Shown: piece after piece, positions 7,758 to 16,603 of the stretch
How positions within the stretch are numbered: the first letter of the stretch is position 1
How the letters are laid out: each line of letters starts with the position of its first letter
DNA from: Phycisphaeraceae bacterium
Lineage (GTDB): Bacteria; Planctomycetota; Phycisphaerae; Phycisphaerales; UBA1924
Length of the DNA: 64,000 bases
Direction: 5' to 3'
Assembly (NCBI GenBank): GCA_023898685.1
Contig: CP060234.1
Location: 992,001 to 1,056,000 of the forward strand
The notes under the pieces: model-generated
What the model was told of the DNA's origin: nothing
The model's input: only the letters and a program-made list of their open reading frames with translations
Database searches by the model: none
Program-made: the position numbers and the translations under genes

Positions 7758-9521
7758 ATGAAGATCCTCAAGGGCATCCCGGTCTCTCCTGGCATCGTCA
7801 TCGGACGGGTCCACGTGCTGGACGACGCCCGGGGACGCCGTATCCCCCTTCGCCGGATCATCGAGGACCAGGCCGATCCGGAGGTCGACCGCTTCGAGGC
7901 GGCCCGCGGCGCGTCGATCGGCGACCTGGGCAAGGTCCACGCGGTCGCCGTCGACGAGATGGGCGAGGAGACGGCGAGGATCTTCCTCTTCCACATCGGG
8001 GCCCTCTCCGACCCCGCGCTCATCGAGCCGATCCGCACGATGATCCGCGAGGAGCACGTCGGCGCCGAATACGCCGTCGCCGAGGTCTTCCGCCGCTGGA
8101 CCCAGCGCTTCGCCGCCCACGACGATGCCGCGTTCCGCACCAAGGTCAACGACCTCCAGGACCTCGCCGACCGCCTGCTCGTCCACCTCCAGGGCGGCGG
8201 GCGGACCTCGCTCGCGCATCTCTCCGAGCCCAGCATCGTCGCGGCCCGGGACCTCACCCCCAGCCAGACCGCCGGCTTCGACCGTGAGAAGATCCTCGCC
8301 TTTGCCACCGATCTGGGCGGGCCCACCAGCCACACCGCGATCGTCGCGCGGGCCCTCAACCTCCCCGCCGTCGTCGGCTGCCACACCATCACCGCCCTCG
8401 CCGAGGACGGCGGCACGATCATTGTCGACGGTGATCGGGGCCGCGTCATCCTCGACCCCGACGAAGAAACGATCGAGGAATACCGCGTCCTCATCACGCG
8501 CAGCGAATCGCACATCCTCAGCCTGCGCGAGATCGCCGATCTGCCCGCCGTCACGACCGACGGCGTCACGATCGAACTCGTCGGCAACATCGAGTTCCCC
8601 GAGGAGGCCCAGGCCGTGCTCGAACTGGGCGGCGTGGGCGTGGGCCTCTACCGCACCGAGTTCCTCTACCTCACCGGGCTGACCGAGCCAAGCGAGGAGG
8701 ACCACCTCCGCGTCTACAAGAAGTGCATCGAAATGCTCAAGGGCCGCCCGCTGACCATCCGCACGGTCGACCTGGGCGCCGACAAGTACACGCAGGCGAG
8801 AGCCGAGATCCCGGAGCGCAACCCCTTCCTGGGGCTCCGCTCGATCCGCTATTGCCTGCAGCACATGACGATGTTCAAGACCCAGCTCAGGGCGATCCTG
8901 CGGGCCAGCGCGCACGGGCCGATCAAGATCATGTTCCCCCTGATCACGACGCTGCACGAATTCCGCCAGGCCCGCCACCTGCTCCACGACGCGATGGAGG
9001 ACCTCGAGGAACTGGGCATCGAGCACGATTCCAAGGTGCCGGTGGGCATGATGGTCGAGGTGCCCTCGGCCGCGGTCATGGCCGACGCCTTCGCCCGCGA
9101 GGCCGACTTCTTCAGCATCGGGACCAACGACCTCGTCCAGTACACCCTCGCGGTCGACCGGACCAACGAACGGGTGGCCTCCCTCTACCAGCCCACCCAC
9201 CCCGCGGTGATCAAGCTCATCCGCGACGTGGTCCGTGCGGGAAAAAGACGGGGGATCCCCGTTTCCTGTTGTGGAGAGAGCGCCGGCGAGCCGATCTATG
9301 CCCCGTTGCTGCTGGGGCTCGGGCTGCGTACCCTCTCCCTGACAGCCTCCGGCATCCCGGCGCTGAAACAGCTCATCCGGGGCCTGTCGATCCCCCAGTG
9401 CGAAGCGATCGCCAAGAAGGCGATCAGCCTCGATTCGGAGATTGAAGTCGCGGCCTACCTCCGCGACAAGGTCAGAAAAATCGTCCCGGAAGCGTTCGAG
9501 GGCTGGGCCGACGAACGCTGA
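7758..9521 (+). CDS. ptsI: Phosphoenolpyruvate-protein phosphotransferase (PTS enzyme I)
   Basis: The 587-residue cytoplasmic enzyme transfers phosphate from PEP to HPr. The phosphorylated histidine is in GGPTSHTAIVAR at about residue 193. The C-terminal TIM-barrel PEP site is shown by YRTEFLY, RTVDLGADK, ERNPFLGLRSIR and NDLVQYTLAVDRTN, and the active-site cysteine by CCGESAGEP near residue 503. The N-terminal helical HPr-binding region (about 30-145) is less conserved. No HPr, HPr kinase or sugar-specific EII gene lies in the window, so it may serve a regulatory phosphorelay as in other planctomycetes; that is inference. Confidence 0.96.
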   Translation: MKILKGIPVSPGIVIGRVHVLDDARGRRIPLRRIIEDQADPEVDRFEAARGASIGDLGKVHAVAVDEMGEETARIFLFHIGALSDPALIEPIRTMIREEHVGAEYAVAEVFRRWTQRFAAHDDAAFRTKVNDLQDLADRLLVHLQGGGRTSLAHLSEPSIVAARDLTPSQTAGFDREKILAFATDLGGPTSHTAIVARALNLPAVVGCHTITALAEDGGTIIVDGDRGRVILDPDEETIEEYRVLITRSESHILSLREIADLPAVTTDGVTIELVGNIEFPEEAQAVLELGGVGVGLYRTEFLYLTGLTEPSEEDHLRVYKKCIEMLKGRPLTIRTVDLGADKYTQARAEIPERNPFLGLRSIRYCLQHMTMFKTQLRAILRASAHGPIKIMFPLITTLHEFRQARHLLHDAMEDLEELGIEHDSKVPVGMMVEVPSAAVMADAFAREADFFSIGTNDLVQYTLAVDRTNERVASLYQPTHPAVIKLIRDVVRAGKRRGIPVSCCGESAGEPIYAPLLLGLGLRTLSLTASGIPALKQLIRGLSIPQCEAIAKKAISLDSEIEVAAYLRDKVRKIVPEAFEGWADER

Positions 9522-9742
9522 AAGCGGGCTGCGGGCCCGCGCGGGAGACAGAACACCAACCGGCCGCGAGCCGAAGCTCGCCGCCGGGCGGACCGACCGA
9601 GCATCGCCCCCAAGGGCGGCCGCCGAAAGGCGGCGCACACATCGGGTTCCTGCAAGGGACCCTCGCCCCCGCCGAACCTAGCCGGCCGGGGCGCACAACA
9701 CGGGGCATCGGGAACGGTCCGCGCACCACATTGCGGGGACAC

Positions 9743-12427
9743 ATGGCAGAAGATCCACAGACGGCCGACGCCGTCGAAACGCCGAGCGACAACGAAGCCA
9801 GCGAGACAACCAACGAGTCGGCCGCCGTCGAGTCGGAAGCGAAGACCACCAAGAAGACATCCAAGAAATCTGGCAAGAAGCGCAGCCGCAAGAAGACCGC
9901 CAAGAAGCCGGTCGCCAAAGCGAGCGCGCCGCCGGAGGGCGATCGGTCCACGGACGCGCCGGCGGCGGCGTCTTCCGAGAATGAACCGGGCGACGTGTCG
10001 CCCGGCGATGACACGCCGACCGAGGACGCCTCGACCGAGACGCCCAAGCCAGCGAAGAAGCGGAGCCGGCGCAAGAAGACCGCGGCCAAGTCGGGTGACT
10101 CGAAAAAAGGCGACTCGACGTCGGCCGACTCCAAGTCGAGTGACGCCAAGAAGTCGACGGGAGCCGCGCCCGTCGCGGTCCCCGTCTGCGAGATGATCAT
10201 CAACTACTCGCCGGGCGAGGAGTGCCGCATCGCCATTCTCGAAGACGGCAAGCTCGAGGAGTTCGATTCCGAGCCCACCGAGCACGTCAGCCGCGTCGGC
10301 AACATCTACGTCGGCAAGGTCGTCAACATCGAGCGGAACATCCAGGCCGCGTTCGTCGACTTCGGCGTCGAGGAGGCCGGCTTCCTCCACGTCTCCGACC
10401 TCCACCCCCGCTACTTCCCGGGCGCCGACGAGGACGAGACCGAGCGCGTGGGCCGCAAGACGCCCCGCCGCCAGCGTCCGCCCATCGAGCAGGCCCTCAA
10501 GCGAGGCCAGGAGATCGCCGTCCAGGTGCTCAAGGAGGGCGTGGGCACCAAGGGCCCCACGCTCACCAGCTACCTCTCCATCCCGGGCCGCTTCCTCGTG
10601 ATGATGCCCGACATGGACAAGGTGGGCGTGAGCCGCAAGGTGGAGGACGAGGACGAGCGGCGCAAGATGCGCCAGGTGCTCGACCAGCTCGAGCTGCCCG
10701 ACGGGTTCGGCTTCATCCTCCGCACCGCGGGCTTCGAGCGCACCAAGACCGAGCTCAAGCGCGACCTCGCCTACCTCTCCCGCCTGTGGAAGGACATGGA
10801 GCGCCGCCGCAAGAAGCGGGGCGGCTCACGACTTCTCTACAGCGAGGCCGACCTGCTGCTCCGAACGCTCCGCGACCGCGTCGGGGGCGATGTCGCGCGG
10901 ATCGTGATCGACAACGAGGCCGCGCTGCGGCGCGCCAGCGCGTTCATGAAGATCGTCTCCCCCCGCGCCTCGACCAAGCTCTGCCACTACCGGGGCAACC
11001 GCCCGGTCTTCCACGCCTTCGGCATCGAGACCCAGCTCGACCTCATGCACGCGACCGAGGTGCCCCTGCCCAGCGGCGGCCGACTCGTGATCGAGCAGAC
11101 CGAGGCCCTCGTCGCCATCGACGTCAACTCGGGGCGCAGCCGCGGCGCCCGCGACGCCGAGTCGAACGCCTTCCAGACCAACGTCGAGGCGGTCGACGAG
11201 ATCTGCCGCCAGCTCCGCCTCCGCGACCTGGGGGGCCTGGTCATCAACGACATGATCGACATGCGGCACGCAAGCAACCGCAAGGAGATCGAGAACCGGT
11301 TCAAGGAACGGCTCAAGCGCGACAAGGCCCGCAGCACGATCCTGCCCATCAGCCAGTTCGGCATCCTCGAGATGACCCGCCAGCGCATGCGGGGAAGCTT
11401 CGAGCAGCAGCACTTCCAGACGTGCCCCCGCTGCTCGGGGCGGGGCCTCATCCAGCGGCCCGATTCAGTGGCCGCGGGCGCCCTGCGCGACCTCGCCGCG
11501 CTGCTCGAGCACGAGCGTGTCCACCGCGTCGAGCTCGTGGTCAGTCCCCTCGTCGCCGGTGCCCTGCTCAGCACGCGCCGCACGACGCTCAGCCGCATCG
11601 AGCGCCTCAGCGGCAAGAAGGTCGACGTCCGCGTCAGCGAGACCATCTCGGCCGGGCGCGTGACGATGTACGCCTATGACGCCAACGGCTCGGACATCGA
11701 CGTCGAGAAGCTGCCCGGGCCCAAGGCCGTCCCGGACCTCGCGGAATGGGAGGACACCGACCTCGCGCCCGCGACCGACTCGTGGGCGGTCGACCTCGAG
11801 GAGGAGGCCGAACTCGTCCGTGCCGAGATCGAGAGCGAGGCCCGCGCCCACGAGCAGGCGGTCAACGAGAAGATCGCCCACCTCGATCTGCCGGGCGATG
11901 AGAGCGAGGAGGAGGGCGAGGGCAAGAAGAAGCGCCGTCGTCGTCGACGCAAGCGTAAGGGCGACGCCGAGGGCAAGGACGAAAGCAAGACCGACTCCAA
12001 GGCCGACGCCCAGGACAAAGGCAAGCAGACGGCCGAGAAGCCAGAGGCGACCGTCGAGCCCAAGCCCCCGGCCACGCCCGAGCAGAAGGACAAGCCGGAA
12101 CCCGGCGAGTCACCCGAAGGTGAGCAAGCGGCCGAGAACGCCCCCAAGAAGAAACGCCGCCGCCGTCGACGCCGCCGGGGCAAGGGCGGCGAAGAGGGCG
12201 AGCCGGTCGCCCCGAACGACGCCGGCGAACAGGCGTCCGCCGGCACACCCAACGGCGAGCAGACGGCCAGGCCTGAGCCCCAGCCGGGACCCAAGCCCGA
12301 GCCTGAGGCACACGCGACTCCCGAATCCGAAGAGTCCGCCAAACCCAAGCGCAAGCGCCGCTCCCTTTACGGCGCCGCACGCCGCACGCTGTCAGCAAGC
12401 GAGAAGACCCGCCTCGACCAGGAGTGA
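9743..12427 (+). CDS. rne: Ribonuclease E/G family endoribonuclease with long charged extensions
   Basis: The 894-residue protein has three parts. Residues 1-150 are Lys/Ser/Ala-rich low complexity. The catalytic core begins at EMIINYSPGEECRIAI, with an S1 RNA-binding segment (GNIYVGKVVNIERNIQAAFV), the DNase-I-like catalytic aspartates in VAIDVNSG and INDMIDM, and a zinc link CPRCSGRG. The C-terminal about 200 residues are acidic/Pro-rich with basic clusters such as KKKRRRRRR, a likely disordered scaffold for RNA or partners. It cuts single-stranded AU-rich RNA in mRNA decay and rRNA maturation. I chose ATG 9743; an in-frame TTG at 9731 is possible. It is followed at 6 bases by dxr, suggesting an operon. 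Confidence 0.94.
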   Translation: MAEDPQTADAVETPSDNEASETTNESAAVESEAKTTKKTSKKSGKKRSRKKTAKKPVAKASAPPEGDRSTDAPAAASSENEPGDVSPGDDTPTEDASTETPKPAKKRSRRKKTAAKSGDSKKGDSTSADSKSSDAKKSTGAAPVAVPVCEMIINYSPGEECRIAILEDGKLEEFDSEPTEHVSRVGNIYVGKVVNIERNIQAAFVDFGVEEAGFLHVSDLHPRYFPGADEDETERVGRKTPRRQRPPIEQALKRGQEIAVQVLKEGVGTKGPTLTSYLSIPGRFLVMMPDMDKVGVSRKVEDEDERRKMRQVLDQLELPDGFGFILRTAGFERTKTELKRDLAYLSRLWKDMERRRKKRGGSRLLYSEADLLLRTLRDRVGGDVARIVIDNEAALRRASAFMKIVSPRASTKLCHYRGNRPVFHAFGIETQLDLMHATEVPLPSGGRLVIEQTEALVAIDVNSGRSRGARDAESNAFQTNVEAVDEICRQLRLRDLGGLVINDMIDMRHASNRKEIENRFKERLKRDKARSTILPISQFGILEMTRQRMRGSFEQQHFQTCPRCSGRGLIQRPDSVAAGALRDLAALLEHERVHRVELVVSPLVAGALLSTRRTTLSRIERLSGKKVDVRVSETISAGRVTMYAYDANGSDIDVEKLPGPKAVPDLAEWEDTDLAPATDSWAVDLEEEAELVRAEIESEARAHEQAVNEKIAHLDLPGDESEEEGEGKKKRRRRRRKRKGDAEGKDESKTDSKADAQDKGKQTAEKPEATVEPKPPATPEQKDKPEPGESPEGEQAAENAPKKKRRRRRRRRGKGGEEGEPVAPNDAGEQASAGTPNGEQTARPEPQPGPKPEPEAHATPESEESAKPKRKRRSLYGAARRTLSASEKTRLDQE

Positions 12428-12433
12428 CCCGGC

Positions 12434-13672
12434 ATGCCCCACGCCGGCGACCAACCACGACGCCTCGTCCTCCTGGGCTCCACGGGCTCGATCGGCACCC
12501 AGACCCTCGACGTCGTCGAGCACGTCAACCGCCTGCACGACCGGGGACTTTCGCCCATTCGCTTCGAGGTCGTCGCCCTCGCCGCCGGTTCCAATGCCGA
12601 CCTGCTCGCGCAACAGGCCGACCACCTCGGCCTCCGGCACCTCGCGCTCGGGAATGAGGGCTCCGAGTACACGGGCCCCGGCTCGCCCCGTCGGGGGCCC
12701 GATGCCGCCGAGCAGCTCGTCCGCGACGTCGACGCCGACCTGGTGGTCGCCGCGATGGTCGGGGCGGCGGGCCTGCCCGCCACGCTCGCCGCGATCGAGC
12801 TGGGCCGCGACGTCGCGCTCGCCAACAAGGAGACGCTCGTCACCGCGGGCCCGGTGATGCTCGACGCCGCCCGTCGCCGGGGCGTGCGCCTCTACCCCGT
12901 CGACAGCGAGCACGCGGGCGTCTGGCAAGCCCTCGCGGGTGTGCTCGAGCCCGCCCAGGCGCCACCGCTCATCGCGCCAGACACCGTCCGCCGCGTCGTG
13001 CTCACCGCCTCGGGCGGGGCCTTCCGCGACCGCACCGCCGACGAGGTCTACGAAGCGACCCCCGAGGAGGCCCTCGCCCACCCCAACTGGTCGATGGGCG
13101 CCAAGGTCACCATCGATAGCGCCACGATGGTCAACAAGGCCCTCGAGCTCATCGAGGCCCACTTCCTCTTCGGGCTCGGCAACGACCGCCTGGGCGTGCT
13201 GATCCAGCGGCAGTCCGTCGTCCACGCGCTCGCCGAGCTCGCCGACGGCGCGATCATCGCCCATCTCGGCGCCACCGACATGCGCCATCCGATCCAGGCC
13301 GCCCTGACCGCGCCCCACACCATCGACGCCCACGACGGCGCCCGCCTCGATCTCGAATCCCTCTCACGCCTCGATTTCGCGCCGGTCGACCCCGCCCGTT
13401 TCCCCGCCATCGACCTCGCCCGCCGCGTCATCGACATCGGGGGCACGAGCGGCGCCATCCTCAACGCCGCCAACGAGGCCGCGGTCGACGCGTTCCTCCA
13501 AGCCCGCATCCCATTCGGCCGGATCACCGAGCTGATCTCAGACACGATGGACGCGATCGAGCCGACGCCCCTCGCCGATCTCGCGACCGCCCTTGAAGCC
13601 GATCGGCGGGCCCGCGAACACGTCGAGCAGTGCATCGCTGGTGTGGCATGGCCACGCGCAGCGTGGCCATGA
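12434..13672 (+). CDS. dxr: 1-deoxy-D-xylulose 5-phosphate reductoisomerase
   Basis: The 412-residue enzyme makes 2-C-methyl-D-erythritol 4-phosphate in the non-mevalonate isoprenoid pathway. GSTGSIGTQTLDVV is the NADPH-binding loop, VDSEHAGVWQAL and ASGGAFRD belong to the metal and substrate site, and HPNWSMGAKVTIDSATMVNK is the most conserved stretch. The region about 40-90 includes a short insertion (EGSEYTGPGSPRRGPDA) compared with typical forms. The gene starts 6 bases after the RNase E/G stop, so the two are probably co-transcribed. Confidence 0.96.
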   Translation: MPHAGDQPRRLVLLGSTGSIGTQTLDVVEHVNRLHDRGLSPIRFEVVALAAGSNADLLAQQADHLGLRHLALGNEGSEYTGPGSPRRGPDAAEQLVRDVDADLVVAAMVGAAGLPATLAAIELGRDVALANKETLVTAGPVMLDAARRRGVRLYPVDSEHAGVWQALAGVLEPAQAPPLIAPDTVRRVVLTASGGAFRDRTADEVYEATPEEALAHPNWSMGAKVTIDSATMVNKALELIEAHFLFGLGNDRLGVLIQRQSVVHALAELADGAIIAHLGATDMRHPIQAALTAPHTIDAHDGARLDLESLSRLDFAPVDPARFPAIDLARRVIDIGGTSGAILNAANEAAVDAFLQARIPFGRITELISDTMDAIEPTPLADLATALEADRRAREHVEQCIAGVAWPRAAWP

Positions 13673-13717
13673 GACCCGGGATCATGCTCGCGCTCGGCGT
13701 GAGCAGGCCAACCTCCC

Positions 13718-13756
13718 GATCCGAGCCGCGGGCGTGAGAACGCGGACTGCGCGTCA
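13718..13756 (+). repeat. Dispersed repeat family 3 (GATCCGAGCCGCGGGCGTGA)
   Basis: The first 21 bases are identical to 23860-23880 and the rest is similar (ACGC..ACT.GCGTCAC). A shorter match is at 16553-16570. It sits in the gap between dxr and the TPR glycosyltransferase gene. Confidence 0.65.
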
Positions 13757-13795
13757 CCCCAATCGCCGGCGAGGGTGCCACGACTCGCCGTCCGC

Positions 13796-13898
<103 letters not shown>

Positions 13899-13939
13899 GA
13901 AACCCAGTCCCGGGCCGCAATCCGTATCATCCGACTCGC

Positions 13940-15724
13940 ATGCCCCCCCGCCCCCGCAAGCCCGACCGCCACGCCGAGGCGATCAAGCAGGCGATGACCC
14001 GCTTTATGCGGGGTGACCGCGCCGCCGCCATCGACGCCCTTCTCCGCGTCCTCAAAGCCGACCCGAAGCACGCCGAGGCCCACCGCCTCGCCGCGTTCCT
14101 GTTCCACGACGCCCGCAAGCACGAGCGGGCCCGCTACCACGCCGAGCGTGCGGTCGCGCTCAACCCCAACAGCTCGCAGGCGCACACGATGCTGGGCATG
14201 GTGCTCGACGCACTGGGCGAGTCTGACGCCGCGCTGGCTTCAATGCGCCATGCCGTGGAGCTCAACCCGCGCGATGCTGAGGGCTGGACGACGCTGGGCC
14301 TGACCCTCGACGCCCACGACCGGACGGACGAGGCGATCGAGGCCCACAGGCGAGCCCTGGTCGCCCACCCCGACCACGTCGCCGCCGGCAACAACCTCGC
14401 GCTCTCGCTGCTCACGATGGGCGAGGCCCGCGACGCGGTCGACCTCACACGCCGGCTTGCACTGGCCCACCCCGACAGCGAGCACGCCGCCGAGCGGCAC
14501 GCCTACTGCCTCAACTACGACGACCGCGCGACCCGCGCCGAGATCAACGCCGCCCACCGCCGCTGGGGTGAGCTCGCGCAGCGCGCCCGACCGATCTTCC
14601 CGCAACGGCCGATCCGCACCGACCGCCCGCTCCGCGTCGGCTTCATGTCCTCCGACTTTCGCCGCCACTCCGTCTCCCACTTCATCCGCCCGGTGCTCGG
14701 GCACCTCGACCGCGACCGCTTCGAGGTCCACGCGATCTTTACCTCCGCCCACGCCGACGAGGTCACCCACCGCCTCCGCCCCCTCGCCGACCGCTGGCAC
14801 GACGCCGCCCATCTCGCCGAGCCCGCGCTCGCCCAGCACATCGCCGACGCCGGCATCGACGTGCTCATCGAACTCAACGGCCACTTCGCGGGCCACCGCC
14901 TGGGCGTCATGGCCCGCAAGCCCGCGCCCGTCCAACTCACATGGCTCGGCTACGCCAACACCACGGGCCTTACGCGCATCGACGCCCGCCTCGTCGACAC
15001 GCTCACCGACCCGCCCGAACTCGACGACCGCCCCGAAGCCGAGCGCGAGACCGAGCGCCTCCTCCGCCTCGACCCCTGCTTCCTCTGCTACACCCCGCCC
15101 GCCGACGCGCCGGACCCGGCCCCCGCCCCGCCCTGCACAACAGGCGAACCCTTCACCTTCGCCTCGTTCAACGACAGCAAGAAGATGAGCCAGACCACGC
15201 TCGACATGTGGGCCGCCGTGCTCGGGCGAACCGAGGGCTCGCGCCTGCTGCTCAAGTGCGGCGCCTACGCCAACGACGCGGTCCGGGCGCACACACTCAC
15301 CGCGTTCGAGAAGCGGGGCGTCGACCCATCACGCATCGAACTCGCGAGCCACACGCCAGACCCCGCCAATCACCTCGCCATCTACCGCCGCGTCGACGTC
15401 GCCCTCGACACCTTCCCCTACCACGGCACCACGACCACCTGCGAAGCGCTCTGGATGGGCGTCCCCGTCGTCACCCGCGTCGGCGAGACCCACGCCGCCC
15501 GCGTCGGCCTGAGCCTGCTCACCGCGATCGGCCTCCCCGAGCTGTGTGCATGCGACGAGCAAGGCTTCATCGACCTCGCCGCCTCCCTCGCCGCCGATCG
15601 CGACCGACTCGCCGCGCTCCGATCGGGCCTGCGCGGCCGTGTCGCCGATTCCCCCCTCACCGACGCACCTGCCTTCGCCGCCCGCTTCGCCCATGCCATC
15701 CTCACCCTGATCCCCGATCCCTGA
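13940..15724 (+). CDS. TPR-containing O-GlcNAc transferase-like (SPINDLY/OGT type) glycosyltransferase
   Basis: From ATG 13940 the protein has 594 residues. Residues about 10-200 form TPR repeats (AEAHRLAAFLFHDARKHERA, SSQAHTMLGMVLDALGES, AEGWTTLGLTLDAHDRTDE). The rest is a GT41-like catalytic region: RVGFMSSDFRRHSVSHFI, LIELNGHFAGHRLGVMARKPAPVQLTWLGYANTT, FASFNDSKKMS, LDTFPYHGTTTTCEALWMGVPVVT. Family members add GlcNAc or related sugars to proteins, but the bacterial acceptor is often unknown. The frame stays open upstream into a poly-Pro stretch encoded by the C tract; I reject that as translated because the ATG at 13940 gives a normal start. A sulfotransferase gene follows at 14 bases. Confidence 0.88.
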   Translation: MPPRPRKPDRHAEAIKQAMTRFMRGDRAAAIDALLRVLKADPKHAEAHRLAAFLFHDARKHERARYHAERAVALNPNSSQAHTMLGMVLDALGESDAALASMRHAVELNPRDAEGWTTLGLTLDAHDRTDEAIEAHRRALVAHPDHVAAGNNLALSLLTMGEARDAVDLTRRLALAHPDSEHAAERHAYCLNYDDRATRAEINAAHRRWGELAQRARPIFPQRPIRTDRPLRVGFMSSDFRRHSVSHFIRPVLGHLDRDRFEVHAIFTSAHADEVTHRLRPLADRWHDAAHLAEPALAQHIADAGIDVLIELNGHFAGHRLGVMARKPAPVQLTWLGYANTTGLTRIDARLVDTLTDPPELDDRPEAERETERLLRLDPCFLCYTPPADAPDPAPAPPCTTGEPFTFASFNDSKKMSQTTLDMWAAVLGRTEGSRLLLKCGAYANDAVRAHTLTAFEKRGVDPSRIELASHTPDPANHLAIYRRVDVALDTFPYHGTTTTCEALWMGVPVVTRVGETHAARVGLSLLTAIGLPELCACDEQGFIDLAASLAADRDRLAALRSGLRGRVADSPLTDAPAFAARFAHAILTLIPDP

Positions 15725-15738
15725 TCCCCGAGACCCCC

Positions 15739-16506
15739 ATGCCCATCACCTGGCTCGCTTCCTATCCCAAGAGCGGCAACACCTGGCTCCGCTTCCTGCT
15801 CGCCAATCTCCTGGCGGGCGGCCCGCCCGAGAGCAGCCTCGACGTCTCCCGGCGCATCCCCGACATCCACCGCCCCGACGACCCCTACGACCCGCCCGAC
15901 GACGGGCGTGAGTTCATCAAGACCCACTTCATGCGCTCGGAATCCCACCCCCGCCTCGCCGAGACGGCCCGCGTCGTCCACGTCGTCCGTCACCCGCGCG
16001 ACGTCCTGCTCAGCGCGCTCAACTACCGCCGCATGGAGGGCGTGATCGAACCGCTCTCCGACGCCCAGTACACCGAGATGTTCATCCGCAACTCGGGTGA
16101 CGCCCTCTGGGCCAGGCTCGGCTACGGCACGTGGATCCAGCACGCCGCGAGCTGGGCCCAGGCGACCGCCTGGCCCGTGCTGACGATCAAGTACGAAGAC
16201 CTCAAGGCCGACACCGCGGCGGTGCTGCGCCGGGTGCTCGCGTTCGTCGAGGTCGACGTGGGGGAGAACGAGATCGAACGCGCGGTCAAGCAGTCGACCT
16301 TCGACAACCTCCGCGCCCTCGAGATCCGCGAACGCACCGCGAGCGCCAAGACCCTCTTCCCGGGATCGGCCAGGGACACCAAGGCCAGGCGTTTCTTCTT
16401 CAACAAGGGGGCGACGGGCCAGTCGCTCGACCCGATCAAGCCAGGGCTCGACCGAGCCTTCGAGGCCCGCTTCCGCCCCGCGCTGGACATGCTGGGCTAC
16501 GCGTAG
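15739..16506 (+). CDS. PAPS-dependent sulfotransferase
   Basis: The 255-residue protein starts at ATG 15739. SYPKSGNTWLRFLLANLL is the 5'-phosphosulfate-binding loop, and VVRHPRDVLLSALNYRR is the 3'-phosphate-binding motif. FFNKGATGQSLDPIKPGLDR near residue 220 corresponds to the C-terminal RKGxxGDW region, with the Trp replaced. This is an aryl/carbohydrate sulfotransferase-type fold; the acceptor is unknown. It is 14 bases downstream of the O-GlcNAc-transferase-like gene, so the two may act on the same surface glycan or glycoprotein. Confidence 0.88.
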   Translation: MPITWLASYPKSGNTWLRFLLANLLAGGPPESSLDVSRRIPDIHRPDDPYDPPDDGREFIKTHFMRSESHPRLAETARVVHVVRHPRDVLLSALNYRRMEGVIEPLSDAQYTEMFIRNSGDALWARLGYGTWIQHAASWAQATAWPVLTIKYEDLKADTAAVLRRVLAFVEVDVGENEIERAVKQSTFDNLRALEIRERTASAKTLFPGSARDTKARRFFFNKGATGQSLDPIKPGLDRAFEARFRPALDMLGYA

Positions 16507-16552
16507 GCCCTGACACGTCACCTTCGCATCGCGGAACGATACGGTGCGGCCT

Positions 16553-16570
16553 GATCCGAGCCGCGGGTGT
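16553..16570 (+). repeat. Dispersed repeat family 3, short copy
   Basis: GATCCGAGCCGCGGGTGT matches the first part of the elements at 13718 and 23860 with one change. It lies in the short gap between convergent genes. Confidence 0.5.
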
Positions 16571-16603
16571 CCGAAGGAACGCCGAGATCAACCGGAATCC
16601 GCG

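Noticed and set aside
7722..9638. 638-codon minus-strand open frame opposite ptsI
   Set aside because: GC-rich third positions open the complementary frame. It has no motif, and the plus frame is clearly ptsI.
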